A stretch of DNA of 64,000 nt from Dioscorea cayenensis subsp. rotundata (Eukaryota > Streptophyta > Magnoliopsida > Dioscoreales > Dioscoreaceae): assembly GCF_009730915.1 (NCBI RefSeq), contig NC_052488.1, positions 20,020,305 through 20,084,304 of the forward strand. Direction: 5' to 3'. This document shows positions 20,997 to 33,209 of the stretch, one piece after another. Position 1 is the first letter of the stretch, and each line of letters starts with the position of its first letter. The position numbers and the translations under genes were made by a program. A model generated the notes under the pieces. The model searched no databases, had not been told where the DNA came from, and saw nothing but the letters and a program-made list of their open reading frames with translations.

Positions 20997-23900
20997 TCAG
21001 AGGAAAAAACCAAGCTTGTGGGTTGTAGGAAGACAGCAGCCTATAGAAAGGTGACCTTCAAGACCTTTTGATAAGCTATCTTCCACTGCACAGGCTGAGT
21101 GCATGCAAATCATTACGCTCGGCTTGTTGACCATGTTGCCGCCGTACTGATCATCTGTTGTTTCCTCAATACTGCCACTCATAGCAGAATCAACTTCCCA
21201 ATGCTGAACAATATTGGAATCACAATCAGGTTTAAGCCTCTTGTCTGGTCTTGCCATACCATCTGAGTTCAGTACTGCCACATTGCCACCTTCTGTGTCT
21301 GTGAGTGACTTCCTTTTTGATCCAGGAAGCAAATTCAGTCCTAGAAAAAAAAAGATGAATGAGCAGCAAAATATAATAACAAGGGTCGATGTTGTATGAT
21401 AGAAATCCACATTATGACCAAAATAGACAAGTTTGATTCATTACCACGAAATGTGCTGGAAATGCTTGGTTGTGTGTCCATGTCGCTGCAGCTACAGCAT
21501 GGATCTATAGTGCTACATTTTGATTGATTAATTCTGCACTCAAAACAAAAAGGCTGAGCAAGTTTGAATTTCATCGAATCTTTTGCAGTGAACAATGACA
21601 GCTAATCACTGGTTGATACACAATGAAGTATGACGGCAACAGAACAACCTATCAGTGTCAAACTACTTGGTAGGTAGGAAAAACAACTTCAACACACTCT
21701 TCTATTACTATCGATTTGAGCATTCAGTAGCCATGGTATGGTACAGATCCATATGAATAATAGACGAATAGCAATCAGTATTTTTGTGCTGGCATTGACT
21801 GATCTGATCAGTGGTATTTATGGAAAACACCAACAATGTAAGTACAGAATGTATAGGGCTGTTTTTCACAACATGAGTTTTGCCATCAGATTGTGTTTAA
21901 TGTAATAGCAATGGTATAGATAATATAACACCTGTACATATGCTCCACAAAATCATCAATGAGAACAGGCCAAGCTCCTGCAAATGAGTTGAAGTAGTTA
22001 AATGTAAATTTTGAACGATATTTCTTTACTATTATAGCATAATCTTATGACAACTAAAACCAGTTTAAAGAGAAAAAAAAAAAATTGCAACCACCAAAAC
22101 TATCATTTAACCCTGAGCATTAATAGAGCAGAGGCTTGGGGATTTTGGACCACCACAAATAACCAAGAAAAAGCTAAACCATATATTTAGTATGTGAAAG
22201 TACAGTAATGACGAAATAATGAGAAGAGGCGAGAACTGACAAGACAACATACATAAATAAGCTTTTTGATAAGAGTAAATAACAAAGTAAACATGATTGG
22301 CACATACATTGCTTGTAATGCAAGATGACCTTTCTCCTGAACCATGATGTTGGACTGAATATCTACTTTAAATTGCAAGAGAAAGCATTTTGCTTTGAAA
22401 CAAAAAAATAAAGAGGAAGCATTTCCCTCAAGGGTAAAGGAAAACCTTCTGGCCTGTTTAAATTTATGTAAAGAAGCTTTTCCTTCTCATTTGACAATTT
22501 GACATGATAAAAAAAAAAAATTTAAAAAAAGAGGGATAACTCTAGACAAGGCAATTGATCATTTACAAGTGTGTGCAAATATTTGGTAATAACTAACTGT
22601 TGCAAGATCAGCACCACAAATTATTTAGAGGTAGTCTTATTCTAGTGTAGTGTAGTAGCATCACACTTTCTATAACAGTTTCATTCTCTCAACAGCAATG
22701 ATAATCATATCATTTATGACAAGGGGTTACTTCAGCAATTGAAGATATGTTATATACAGCAAAAACCAACTAAGAGCAAGCCATATTGAACTTGACAAAC
22801 ATATGCAAATTCTCACTGTAAGTTCTAATTTCATGCACAGAGAGACAATCACTTACTGCACAGAGAAATAGATTGCTTCAAACAAACAAGAAACAACAGC
22901 ATAGGTGTTATATTTCACCTATTTCTAGTATTAATTGTCAATAAGCCCATAACATGGGCTTGGTAATTACCTTTGGGATCATAACCATCAAGATCTTCAT
23001 TCACACAACGGCTGAATGCCAGGAGTTGACGCCAAGCATCCTCAGATATATTATACCGCTGGTATTTCTAAATTAAGCCAGAAAGGATGTTAATGTCCAT
23101 CCAGAACAAGAGAAGATAAAATATTTCTAGCCAGAATGATTAGAAATAATTTGATGTGATTGGAATTTGGAAGACTGTCGTAATTCAAAATCAATGTCAT
23201 AAAAAAGAAAGAACAGGTAGAAAATCACGAAATCAGAATATTTCAGTCTTGTAACAGAAACCATCACATTTCAAAATCTTGATACAGGCTAATTCAATGC
23301 TACATTTATGCATGAACTTTTATTGTCTGTTGATACACTAAGTCAATAAAAATTTCTGTGCGCCCACATCTTAATGGGGCAAATACATGCACAATACAAT
23401 ACAATCTATAAAGCAAACGTGCATATACAACATCAAGAAATGATCACTGACAAGTGTTTGTTGCAACATGTTTTGAATGAGCATGTTGCCTGTTTGGGAC
23501 ATAATTTTTGTTAGTTTATGGGCTCATATGTGTTATAATTACTTATCCTTGTAGATGGGATGGTTGATGAGCATTCGCCAAAAAAAAACGATGCCAAAAC
23601 GATTAGTTCGCAAGAAGTTCAGAGGGGTACACGGCCATGGGATCATTCTCCATGGGCATGGTGAACAATTCAAGACGATACCTGAGACAAGCACGGATGT
23701 GGGAAGCATCGTCCGTGGCCATGGAAGGACGGAAAGGAAACATTCAATGGCCAAAGCGCACGGCCATGGGAAACCTTACCACGGCCATGGATTTGACAAT
23801 CCGAGCAAACACCCGGAAAGGCAGAGACGTGCACGGCCGTGGGGACTAATTCCCACAACCGTGGGAACTGCTTATGCAAATTAGACGGTTCAAAGACAAA

Positions 23901-26760
23901 GAAGCGCACTGTCATGAGTGCTCTAGCCAAGGTCGTGGACAATCACGGGATAAGGGTATCTGGGTATATAAGGCCAAGTTTTAGAGAAAATAGGGGGCCT
24001 TTTTCTGGACAAAAGGAAGAGGCGGTTGTTGACCTAATTTGGAAGGAAAAAGAACCATCAGGCAAGGGAGGAGACCTTGAACAGAATCAACTACAACCAT
24101 TCATCATCGCTTCCGTCTTCCCCATTGTTGGTGAAAAGGACCAAGCGTCATTCGGCCGTCCAAGGAGAAGGATTTATTTTCATATTTTAATCATAGACTT
24201 AAGGGAGTTTTCGTTTGCTAAAAACATGTATTCCTTTCAGATTTTCAAGTTTGTTTTGTATTGCTTCATGAGGAGCTAAACCCCCTTTGGTGGGTGCTTG
24301 AACCTGAGAACCCCGGGATGCTTTAGTTGTGGTTTGGCTTACTTCCTTTAATTCAGATTGCAATTGAGTTCGAATCTTATGTTTTTCTTGCTCATGACCT
24401 TTGTAGTGACAACATAGGTTTTTGAGAATGAATGTTCTGGTGAAGAGTTGCAAGACCCACTAAAATAGGTCAACCAAGATTGGAGAGGGAGACAAGAGAG
24501 CCAAGGGTAGAGAAGTATCCACTTCCCCTCCGATTGATCACGGCTGCCCTCGCGTTTCCTTGTTCTTCATGCAATCATACAAATTCCTTTGACGTGAGAG
24601 GTCATAGTGAAGAATTTTTATTGGATTTGGGGTTAGTGATCTTGCAAGAGCGCTAGCCTATTTCAAAAACCTAGTTGGTCAACCGGGATCCCTAGATCTT
24701 CAAGAATTCAAACAAGCCCCTTATAATGTGACAGGTAACAGGTTGAGGGTTTCTATTGGAGTAGTCACCAATCACCATGTAAGTGGGATTGGGGTACCTT
24801 ACGATCGCCGCAACTCAAGTAGTTTAAATTAAGGAAATTCGTGGGTTTTGGTTCTTCATTTCTAGAAATCCTAGGGGATCAGTGTTCAAGCACCTGCTTC
24901 ATCATCTATTGATTGTTTCCTTATTCTTTCTCTGTGCTTTTAACCTTCATCTTATTGTGTTAAATTGTTATTTCTCTAATTGTGTTTAAGGCTAGATAAC
25001 AAGATCAAAGTGATTGCTAGTAATTTCTTTCCTTGTGAATATGATAACCCAATCTTTAGGTTTTTTTATTACTTTGACACCCGAGCACTTACGGTACACA
25101 TACGCAAAAAGCGTGCCAATCAAAAACATCTCTAGCAACAAATAATTTTCCAGGATTAAAAAACTATGCCAATAAAGTTGGATCCAAAGAAATAATGACA
25201 CAACAGGTTCCAAGTGAAACATAATTGTAACCAAAAGTACTGAAGCAACACATTCGTTTACAGTGCTAATGTTAGAGGAACCACAAGAAACTCAAAAAAT
25301 GAAATAAAGCAGCTTTATACCTCAATAAACTCACACCACTGATTAAGTAATCGAAACCTCCCAGTTAGAACTATCCTCCATGCAGTAATAGCCCTGCTTA
25401 CAGCTGTGAAACATTCAAAACCCAAGAAAAATTTTAAGGTAAGGATAGAAAGAGAATAACACATGGAAACAGCAAGATAAAGCAATTATACAGGAGTTAC
25501 AAAATAACTTACTGATGCTTTTCTGTCCATTTTCACGGCAGACGAAGAAGACAAAATCATAGAAGCAGTTAAATTTCAATGAGTCCGCCTATTTAGCAGT
25601 CATAGCAAATGGTTAATATTCAGGAATATAGCCAAATAATCCTATTCAGATCCCGACACAACGATTGCCATTTTAAAGAATGGAAAAGATAGGAAAGAAT
25701 AGAAATATTGTCAGATCAGATATGCATGCAACCTGAAATGAAATGGCACTCACATAGTCTACCCATTCATTAATCAATGGTGAAAAGAAAATATTCAAGC
25801 ATGTGGTTAGTTAATCCCATTCAGATCCCGACAAAATAATTTGCATTTTAAAAACAGAAAAGTAGTTAAAGAATATCCATATTATCAGGCATGCACACGA
25901 TTTGGAATGAAATGGCACTCACAGAGAGGTCAAGACATGCCATAAGCTTGACAAGATCATTGAAGATTGCATCCCTGCCAAAAAATGATGATAAATACAT
26001 AATCATTTTTAAGAATATCAAATCAAGGAAGTTTAACTCAAGTTATGCAATGCTGATATAAGTTATGCAAGCTGAAATAGCATAGACGTAAACCATTTTA
26101 AAGAAGGAGTCTAACTGAAATGGCAGAAGATCTGAAACTCAACAAATACCTTGATGGCCATCTTGAGTCCAAGGATTTTGATAGCATAACCAGAGGCTCC
26201 CTTGCACTCAAATGATTGTGTTGTGAAACAATATCTGAAATAGACGACACTAAGACAGTAATTTCTCAATAACAAGAACCATATGCATCAACTAATCAGG
26301 GTTGAACTAAGAAAGTAATTATCAAGAATTAAACAGGTAGAATAACCAGAAGTTCATACATTGAATCATACTAACACTCAAACAAAAAAAGAAAGTTTTT
26401 TTTAGAGCATACAAACTATGCATCTGATATAAAGGTTGAATCATGTATAGATCTTCATAAAACACACTAAAATTCAACAAAAAGAGAAAGAAAACCAAAT
26501 GCTTGGTATCAGAGACAGCCCAAGAACTTCCCAAGTAGCGAGGCTCCACCTAACACCACTCTAACCTCTAAAAACCAAGAGAAATTCCTCTAAACTCCTC
26601 AAACGCAATCGAACCTCAAGAACCCACTCAAAACAACAAGATAAAGAATAATTGGCCGAGAAAAAAAGAGAAATTTTGGGTTCAAGAAAAGCAGAAGCAA
26701 ACCGCAGTATGTAGCATAGATCTCAAAGATGTCGGCCCGGCCACAGAGAGGAAAGCCCAT
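20997..26760 (-). CDS. AAR3: DCN1-like protein (AAR3-like, cullin neddylation domain)
   Basis: Exons, minus strand: 26760-26703, 26234-26150, 25974-25923, 25588-25513, 25403-25321, 23067-22971, 21977-21932, 21533-21445, 21340-20997. All phases close to give 309 aa; Arabidopsis AAR3 is about 295. The DCN1/PONY domain spans roughly residues 60-205 with FYDFVFFVCRENGQK, TGRFRLLNQWCEF, RYNISEDAWRQLL and GAWPVLIDDFVEHMYR. DCN1-like proteins help load NEDD8 onto cullins; AAR3 affects responses to auxins and anti-auxins. The C-terminal region (exons 8-9) is Cys-poor except for a short cluster (CCSCSD) and has a basic patch (GSKRKS, RPDKRLKPD), as in AAR3. Intron 5 holds a solo LTR. It is the intact partner of the remnant at 9970-13570. 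Confidence 0.85.
23470..25095 (+). mobile_element. Solo LTR-like sequence in the AAR3-like intron
   Basis: A block of about 1.6 kb is absent from neighbouring introns. It is rich in CACGGCCATGG and CACGGCCGTGG words (23630-23840), as in LTRs of Tat/Ogre-type Ty3 elements. It ends TTACTTTGACACCCGAGCAC, then GCGTGCCAATCA. The reverse complement of 50975-51060 ends almost the same way (TTTATTACTTTGACAACCCG). No primer-binding site or gag-pol follows, so it looks like a solo LTR. Exact borders and target-site duplication were not found. Open frames inside are not taken as genes. Confidence 0.6.
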
Positions 26761-26878
26761 GGCTGATCGGCGGCAGAGCTAGGGTATGAGAAAGATTGCT
26801 TCTTGGATCGAGAAACCCTAGCCCGAGATCGGATTGGGATGAACGAAACGGCTCAAAACCCTGTTATCCTCCCCCTCT

Positions 26879-26882
<4 letters not shown>

Positions 26883-26911
<29 letters not shown>
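26883..26911. repeat. (CT)n microsatellite upstream of AAR3-like
   Basis: An uninterrupted CT run (GA on the gene strand) lies about 125 bp upstream of the start codon, probably in promoter or 5' leader. Confidence 0.9.
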
Positions 26912-26917
<6 letters not shown>

Positions 26918-27270
26918 CTAATAATAGAGTTTATATAGGTTGCAGCTGTGGGAGGGTAAAAATGTAATTTTAATGATAAATAAAAATTTAAATTTCTGTA
27001 TGACATTAGATAACTTTTTTAAAAAAATTAAAAGAGAAAATTTTCAAACTCATAATATTTTATAATTTAATGAAATTAGGTAACAAATCTATTATTTAAA
27101 AAAATGGAATAAATTCATAGGGGCCAAGTTTTTTTTTAATCAGAAAATTATTACCTCAAAAAAACATATATATATATATATATATTAAAAATCATGGCAA
27201 GAAATAGAAATTAATATTTTGAATTGCTGAAGGATTTGTGAAAATTTGTTTATTAAGAAATAAAACAGTG

Positions 27271-27444
27271 ACCAAAGGGCTTGTAGCCTAGCGGTACCCC
27301 AGTTCCCTCGTTGGAGGAGACGCGAGTTCGATTCCCTCTGACCGCGCTCCCCAGTTTCAAGAGGGTGAGGACGTTGTGGCAATTCTCCCGCCCGCCGCCC
27401 CTGAGAGTTGGGACTTGTCACCCTACCTCAAAAAAAATAAAATA
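27271..27444 (+). mobile_element. tRNA-derived SINE with 13-bp target-site duplication
   Basis: Box A is TAGCCTAGCGG (27287-27297) and box B is GAGTTCGATTCCC (27324-27336), spaced as in tRNA-derived SINEs. The A-rich tail is AAAAAAATAAAATAAAATAA. The direct repeat AAATAAAACAGTG flanks it (27258-27270 and 27445-27457). It is not a tRNA gene: no acceptor stem pairs with the 3' part. Confidence 0.85.
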
Positions 27445-27854
27445 AAATAAAACAGTGGGGTTCTTATTGGTAGTAGTCACTTCTACCAATATTTTGACAA
27501 GCTTTGTTTTTTTAAGCATTTATAATGGTTTAATTTTCAAATCAAGTGGGAAACAAGGAGACTTTTTATAAGTTATTTTTAAGTTCCACATAAATAGTAA
27601 TATTATCAACCTAATAGTCTTTGGTTTGAATATGTATGTTTTCCCTTTTTTTTTCCTTTTATTGAAGGATGAATAATAGATTATCTTGTAGATTTTTTTA
27701 TTTTAAAAAAAATGCAATTCTGCATTGGGAGAGCAAGAGTTATTTGAGAATTAATTTACTTATAAATAAATTAAAAATATTTTATAGTATTTCAAATTAT
27801 TTTTTCCACATGCCAATTTTTCTAATATATATTCATGCACTCTTTGCAACAACG

Positions 27855-28654
27855 CACGGGGCCGGCACTAGGCATAGGCGACTAAGGCCTATGCCTAGCC
27901 TCCATGATTTCCCAAGGCCCCAAAATTTTAATAAATTTTTATATTGTTTTATAAAAAATTATATTTAACATTTTCATTTATTATTATCCTATCTATATAT
28001 GATGATAGATATAATTATCATCTTGGAGATTTTAATTTTTTTTTTCCACACAAATTTAGCCGTATAATAGAACCCACAAATTTTTCAAGCCTCACAATTC
28101 ATTTTTTTAAATTATATTTTAAATATTTATTTATTATCATTCTATAATTCTATCCATATAATTATCTTAAAAATTTTAACTTTTTTTTAACTATAACTCT
28201 TAATTTATTATAATATCAATGCATAACAAATTTGGCTTATAATAAAGCCCCTCAAATTTTCAAAGTTTCACAATTCATGTTTTCTTTTAAAAAAAAAAAA
28301 TATTTAATATCATCCGATAATCATATCCATATAATTATCTTGAACATTTTAATTTTTAAACTATAACATTTATAAAATGCCCCCACAAATTTCTAGGACC
28401 TCACAGTTCATATTTTCTTTTTTAAAAAAATTATTTTAAAACTTATTATTTACTATCGTATCATATGATCCTATCAACATAATTATGATTTTAAAAAGTT
28501 TTAATTGTTTTTTAACTTTAAAATTTATCTTATTTAATTTATTTATGATAATATTTTTTATTTTTATTATATAAGTTATTATTTAATAAAAATAATTAAA
28601 AATATATATTTATTTTGATTTTGCCTAAGCCCCATTTTTCTAAGACTGACCCTG
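27855..28654. mobile_element. Non-autonomous hAT-type element, 800 bp
   Basis: The left end is CACGGGGCCGGCACTAG. The right end, reverse complemented, is CAGGGTCAGTCTTAG. These are degenerate forms of the CAGGGCCGGCYCTAG ends common in plant hAT elements. The 8-bp flanks CAACAACG (27847-27854) and CAACAAGG (28655-28662) differ by one base, the hAT duplication length. The interior is AT-rich and non-coding, with internal near-repeats of CCCCACAAATTT and CCTCACAATTCAT. Confidence 0.75.
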
Positions 28655-29387
28655 CAACAAGGTCCTCTAATTTTATCAATACCAATAACAAAAATTTAAT
28701 AAGTTGAGCTTGAACTTGTTGCAATAAACCATGCCCCATTGTTTGGCCTATCTGGATAGCTTGAAAATGGCTGCATTTTCAAGTTCAATTCGCTTACTTT
28801 ATCTATATTATTTTGAGAATCAATTACATGTTTTGCTTTTGAATTTTTGTGGCCTTAGCTAGCAAGAAGCAAAAAATTATTCCTCTACCGGCTAGTCCTT
28901 TTTAGAGCTTTTTATGTTGCTCTAGAAGGACACTCTATTTACATCCAGGTGCTGTATTTGTTTCTTTATTTTCTCTCAACTTTTAGTTAACTTTTTCTAA
29001 TTTATTAGTTGTTAGTCTCTTGTTATTTTTTGTTTTGTACTCTTAATTGTTTTTAATATATTAGTATTTTATTCACTTTATAAAAAAAATAATAAAATAA
29101 ACGAGTTTTAATTCAACTCAATCAAGTCTTGAGCAAAGCTTTAGCTACCCCTTGAAATTTAACCTCAGAAGTCAGAACTGAAAATAAAATTTAAAGAAAA
29201 AAAGAAACATAACACAACCGTCAATATATATTGGAACACTTTAATTAATAATTTATTTATGTCTAAATTCCAGTAGACTTAGTGCTGTAAAGAGCTTTAC
29301 ACTTTATGAAATGCTTAATTAGTCTTAGTAATAATAATAATACATAACCAAATGTTTAACATTTAAATATAAAATAAAAGGCTTCAT
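28655..29387. other. Intergenic, nothing recognised
   Basis: AT-rich DNA downstream of the PSY-like gene. It presumably includes that gene's 3' UTR (minus strand). Confidence 0.5.
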
Positions 29388-29857
29388 TCACTGAGGTGGC
29401 TTTGGAGTGTGACGATCATTCGGACCGGAACCCGGGTAATCCTCCTTCTCAATATCCATTCTCCCTTCAATAATATCTTCATCTTCAAACTTAATTCCCT
29501 GTTATAATTCATTAATCACCATTATAATTAATTAATTCCCTATTATAATTAATTAATCTTTTCTTTAACTCATATGTATATAATGAACAAGAGTAAAACA
29601 TGCATGTACCTTATAAGCATTGGTAAGCATGGGGATTTCTCCAACTTCTTGAACTAGTTTTTGAGTTCCTACAAACAAGACAGGTGAGTAAACAAGTAAG
29701 TGAAAAAGATCAAAGAAAACTAAATAAATAAAGGGAAAAGAAAAAAGAAAAAGAAAAGAAAAGGTTGATTACTTGTTGAAGGGATGGCAATGGAGCAAGA
29801 GAAGAAGTGAGAGAAAGCCAAGAGAAGAACAAGGAGATGAGTGAAAGTTCTCTCCAT
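29388..29857 (-). CDS. PSY-like tyrosine-sulfated peptide precursor
   Basis: A small three-exon gene, easy to miss because each exon is under 120 nt: 29857-29773, 29668-29610, 29498-29388. GT-AG introns and phases close to give 84 aa. Residues 1-24 form a hydrophobic signal peptide (MERTFTHLLVLLLAFSHFFS). The acidic middle is followed by EDYPGSGPNDRHTPKPPQ at the C-terminus. This fits the PSY1 layout: Asp-Tyr, about five residues, Asn, any, Lys/Arg-His, any, Pro, then Pro-Pro. Acidic residues before DY are needed by tyrosylprotein sulfotransferase. Known PSY peptides are secreted and promote cell expansion through LRR receptor kinases. Family membership is my inference from the motif; a related unnamed DY-peptide family is the alternative. 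Confidence 0.72.
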
Positions 29858-31255
29858 CTTTGCATATGAAAGCCAAGTATCCTCCAATATATATATTTAT
29901 ATTAACTTAAGGTGGGTGTCCACAGTGGAGGTGTTATTAATAAAAAGAAGTCAAAAAGAATAGGGAACACACTGTGTATTTAGTGCTTATGGGCACCTAC
30001 CTAACTTGCAAGCACTAGTAGTACTACTAAAGAAAGAAGTTGTCTATCAACTTGGTGTTCTATATGTAGTGTAAATTTACATTTGTAACCTTGTGTTTGG
30101 TGAGAAAGAGAGTGGTGATTGGTAAATGAAGAGTTTTTCATGGATTTATGCATTGTGTTGAATTTAGATGGGACCTTGAATTGGTTAGTGGGTTGATAAA
30201 TGTCAAGAGGTTGAGAGTGGTGTGGGGATTGAAGAGATGAAAATCAAGACATTGGAGTGACATTGGGATGATGATTTTGCAACATCATTTTTATTATAAT
30301 GGTTAAATAAAATTTTTATTATTTATGTTTGGTATTTGATAAAAATATTTATTGTAAAAATATTAAAAAAAATCGGCTTCACAATAAAATAGTAGTAATT
30401 CATTTCACTCCCACATGAGAAGTTGAGGATTCAACTATGTGTCACAACAGTGGTTGAAGATCTTAATTTTTTCACATTTATTAAAAAATATTTATTATTA
30501 CAGTAATAATTGTAATAATAAAATAATCATAATAAAAATAGTAAAAGAACAACTTGATCTCTATGATGGGATGGATATTTTGGCTAAATTGATGAGTGGC
30601 ATCCTAGTTGTGGTTAATTTACTATTGCTTTATTGTTGTTTTCTTTTTAGTTGAAAAAATATATATTTATTTAATTTATAAATAATATATACTTTTTAAG
30701 ATGTAGAGAAATAAGTGATGCACAAATGGGTGTGTTTTATAAGGAAAAAAGAAAAATTGGAGACAGATGGAGTAGGAATGATGGCATTTATGTGCCAAGC
30801 TTTAGTGGCAAAATTAGTGGTTGACAAAAGAGGAAATATGGATTATGAAAGCAGAGAATGGATCATTTTGGTTTTAAGATAAGATTGACCTTATTGCTTT
30901 TTTCCCCCATAAAGAAGATATGCTTATGTGGTATTTCACTATTTCTTTTGCTTCTTTGTGAATTTTAAAATGTTAAAAATATGAGCATTCTTTTGGAAAG
31001 TTTTGTGTGTGGACCATCGTAAAAATAGAGTAATAGCAAATTAGTATGTTCTCTTTCAATTGTATTTTTATTTTGAATTTCATATATATAGAGTTTTGTG
31101 TTTTTACTGAAAAGACGAGTTTAAACCTCAGTTCATATAGAGTAATGACATAGGTGTGTGAAAATGTTAACTCTACATTTATGCACATCTTGATACAGTT
31201 TGTTTATATTTCATTTTAAAAAAATACAATTCAAACAAAACACAAATAAAATCTA
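29858..31255. other. Intergenic, nothing recognised
   Basis: Upstream of the PSY-like gene; AT-rich, no gene or element seen. Short open frames here lack any family resemblance. Confidence 0.5.
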
Positions 31256-31444
31256 TTTTTTTTTTTAAGAAAGGCGATAAGCGCCGGAATCCAGAGACGA
31301 ACACGTGGGGGAGCCGCACTCACCACCAAACCGTGCCCTCACCTTGCGTGAGATGGAGATTGAACTCGAGGAGCCACGCTCGACACTCGAGACAAACACC
31401 CTACGCAAGGGACCTGATGCCAATAGACCAAATGGTCTATTGGC
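31256..31444 (-). mobile_element. SINE with 7-bp target-site duplication
   Basis: The T run at the left is the A tail on the minus strand, preceded by the tail word GGCGCTTATCGCC. On the minus strand a tRNA-like head (ATAGACCATTTGGTCTATTGG) and a box B-like GAGTTCAATCTCC are seen. It is flanked by AAATCTA (31249-31255 and 31445-31451). Confidence 0.7.
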
Positions 31445-31451
31445 AAATCTA

Positions 31452-32960
31452 ATCCTTTCATTTCTAACTTTTTTTTTTTTTAATATATTTATTTTATTTA
31501 TTAGCTCCACTTATGTTAGTTTATGTATCCAAGTGGTGTGTACATATGTCTTTGTGTGTGTGTGTGTATATATATATATATTCTCAACAATATTTTAGTA
31601 TTGTTTCTTCTTTTACTTACAAATTAAGACTATGTTATGGCACAAACATAAATTTTAAAATTATAATCTCACTGAAAAACTTTTACAACAACTGACTTAA
31701 CTTTTAATTGATTAATATTAACTAAATTAAATAATATTATATAATTAATATTAATTAATTATAAAAATATTATTTTTATTCGTATGTTCAGTCAAAGCAA
31801 CTATATTGAATTGTCGGGCTTCTGAGTTAGATTTAGATTTAGCTGTAAAGAGTTTGACTTGATTAAAAATAACATCTGAATTTGATTCATTTAATTAATA
31901 TACTTTCCTATTATATTTCAAAATTAATCTTTTTCTTTCTAATTTTTAATTTAGGTACGCACAATTTTTAATTCTAAGTTAACTTGAGCTTAATACAAAA
32001 CCTTTGATAAATCTCCATTCTGTTGTCATTTTTTTATTATTATTATTTTTTTGAGACCAAAGGTTGTCATGCAGTATTTGCATTGTCAGATGTTGATTCC
32101 TAGTGAAGTGTTATTATACTATCAATACAGTTTTCTTAAATATTGATAGATCATTTATTTAATCTTTTCATCAACTAAGGTAAGATGCTCAAGCATATTT
32201 CCTTTGATTGATCATTGCCTTTGATAGGGAAAGTGCACATTCATCATTTAATTAGTCCATGTGGTCTTTGTTTATTGTTGTCCTTGTTGTTACAAATTAA
32301 TTAATAAATAAATAAACAATGTGAGTGTTTATCTTTTTTTTATATAATTACTTCCCGGAAAATGAAAAGAACTAAATTGGAAGATACTGAACCAACATTC
32401 AAGTACAACCTTAATTTTTTTGAGTCACAAGTAGTGACAGAACCAAAAGCTAAACCAAGGGGTGCTAACTTCAACCTAAAATAATTATAAATATTAATTT
32501 AAATTTAAAATTATAATAAATTAGCATTTCAAATAAATATCAAATATATAAACCACTGACTACTACTATGAGATGGAAGTTGAATTTTTCAATTTTGCAT
32601 ATTTTAAAATTACACCAAAATAGCTTCACGTCATTTATTTCAAACACCTATCATTCAATGTGGAGAAGATGGTGATAGACCAATGGTGGTGGTAGTGGGC
32701 TTGGTGGCTTGAGTCCAAGAGGAGAAGAAATTTAGCATGATCTACGAAGCTTGAGTGGTTGAGCACAATACCTGAAACAATAAGAACTTGAAAAAATTTG
32801 AAGTTTTTCTAAGCTATGATATCTAACTAGAGTGATTGACTGGGGTAGCATCAAGGTGATTTCTAGAGTTTTAGGAATCTCGAGACGCAAACTGTTTCTC
32901 GGATTGGTAGGGATAGTGTGGGAAAAGAGATGACTTTGTCCTAAAAGATGATTTCCATTG
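31452..32960. other. Intergenic, nothing recognised
   Basis: AT-rich, with a short (TG)n(TA)n run near 31552-31580. No gene seen. Confidence 0.5.
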
Positions 32961-33190
32961 TTTTTTTTAGAAAGAGGAGCGGGGCGAACCTACTAGAGAC
33001 CCAGAGACATGCACAAGCCTCGGTGGAACAAGTGGAGATGGGGCCGCGCTCACGTGGGAGCTGAAATCACCCATGCACAACTACTATTCACAACTCCCAG
33101 AAATGTGCCCTCAGCCGAGAATCAAACTCTCATCACTCAATGAGAGCTCTATCGGCGACCCGTGTACCAATAAACCCGGAGGTCGTTGAT
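32961..33190 (-). mobile_element. SINE, second family, with long target-site duplication
   Basis: It has a T run at the left (A tail of the minus strand). On the minus strand box B-like GAGTTTGATTCTC and the words GCCCCATCTCCACTTG and TCCACCGAGGCTTGTGCATG are found; these are shared with the copy near 48110-48343. The flanks AAAGATGATTTCCATTG and AAAGATGATTTTTCCATTG (33191-33209) look like the duplication, one copy having two extra T. Confidence 0.75.
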
Positions 33191-33209
33191 AAAGATGATT
33201 TTTCCATTG

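Larger units (their letters stand above)
15849..26840. repeat. Segmental duplication, unit 2
   Basis: This is the counterpart of 1374-13655, with the same order and orientation of CSLA-A, CSLA-B remnant and AAR3-like gene. Even the promoter of CSLA-A (CTCACATGCATGGCCTCC, CATGAAGGATCAAA) and the DNA downstream of CSLA-B are alignable by eye. Confidence 0.85.

Noticed and set aside
23555-24279. Open frames with repeated HGHG or TAMG words
   Set aside because: They lie inside the LTR-like block and translate the CACGGCCATGG repeats; not a protein family.
27271-27360. Possible tRNA gene (boxes A and B)
   Set aside because: No acceptor-stem or anticodon-arm pairing; A tail and target-site duplication show a SINE.
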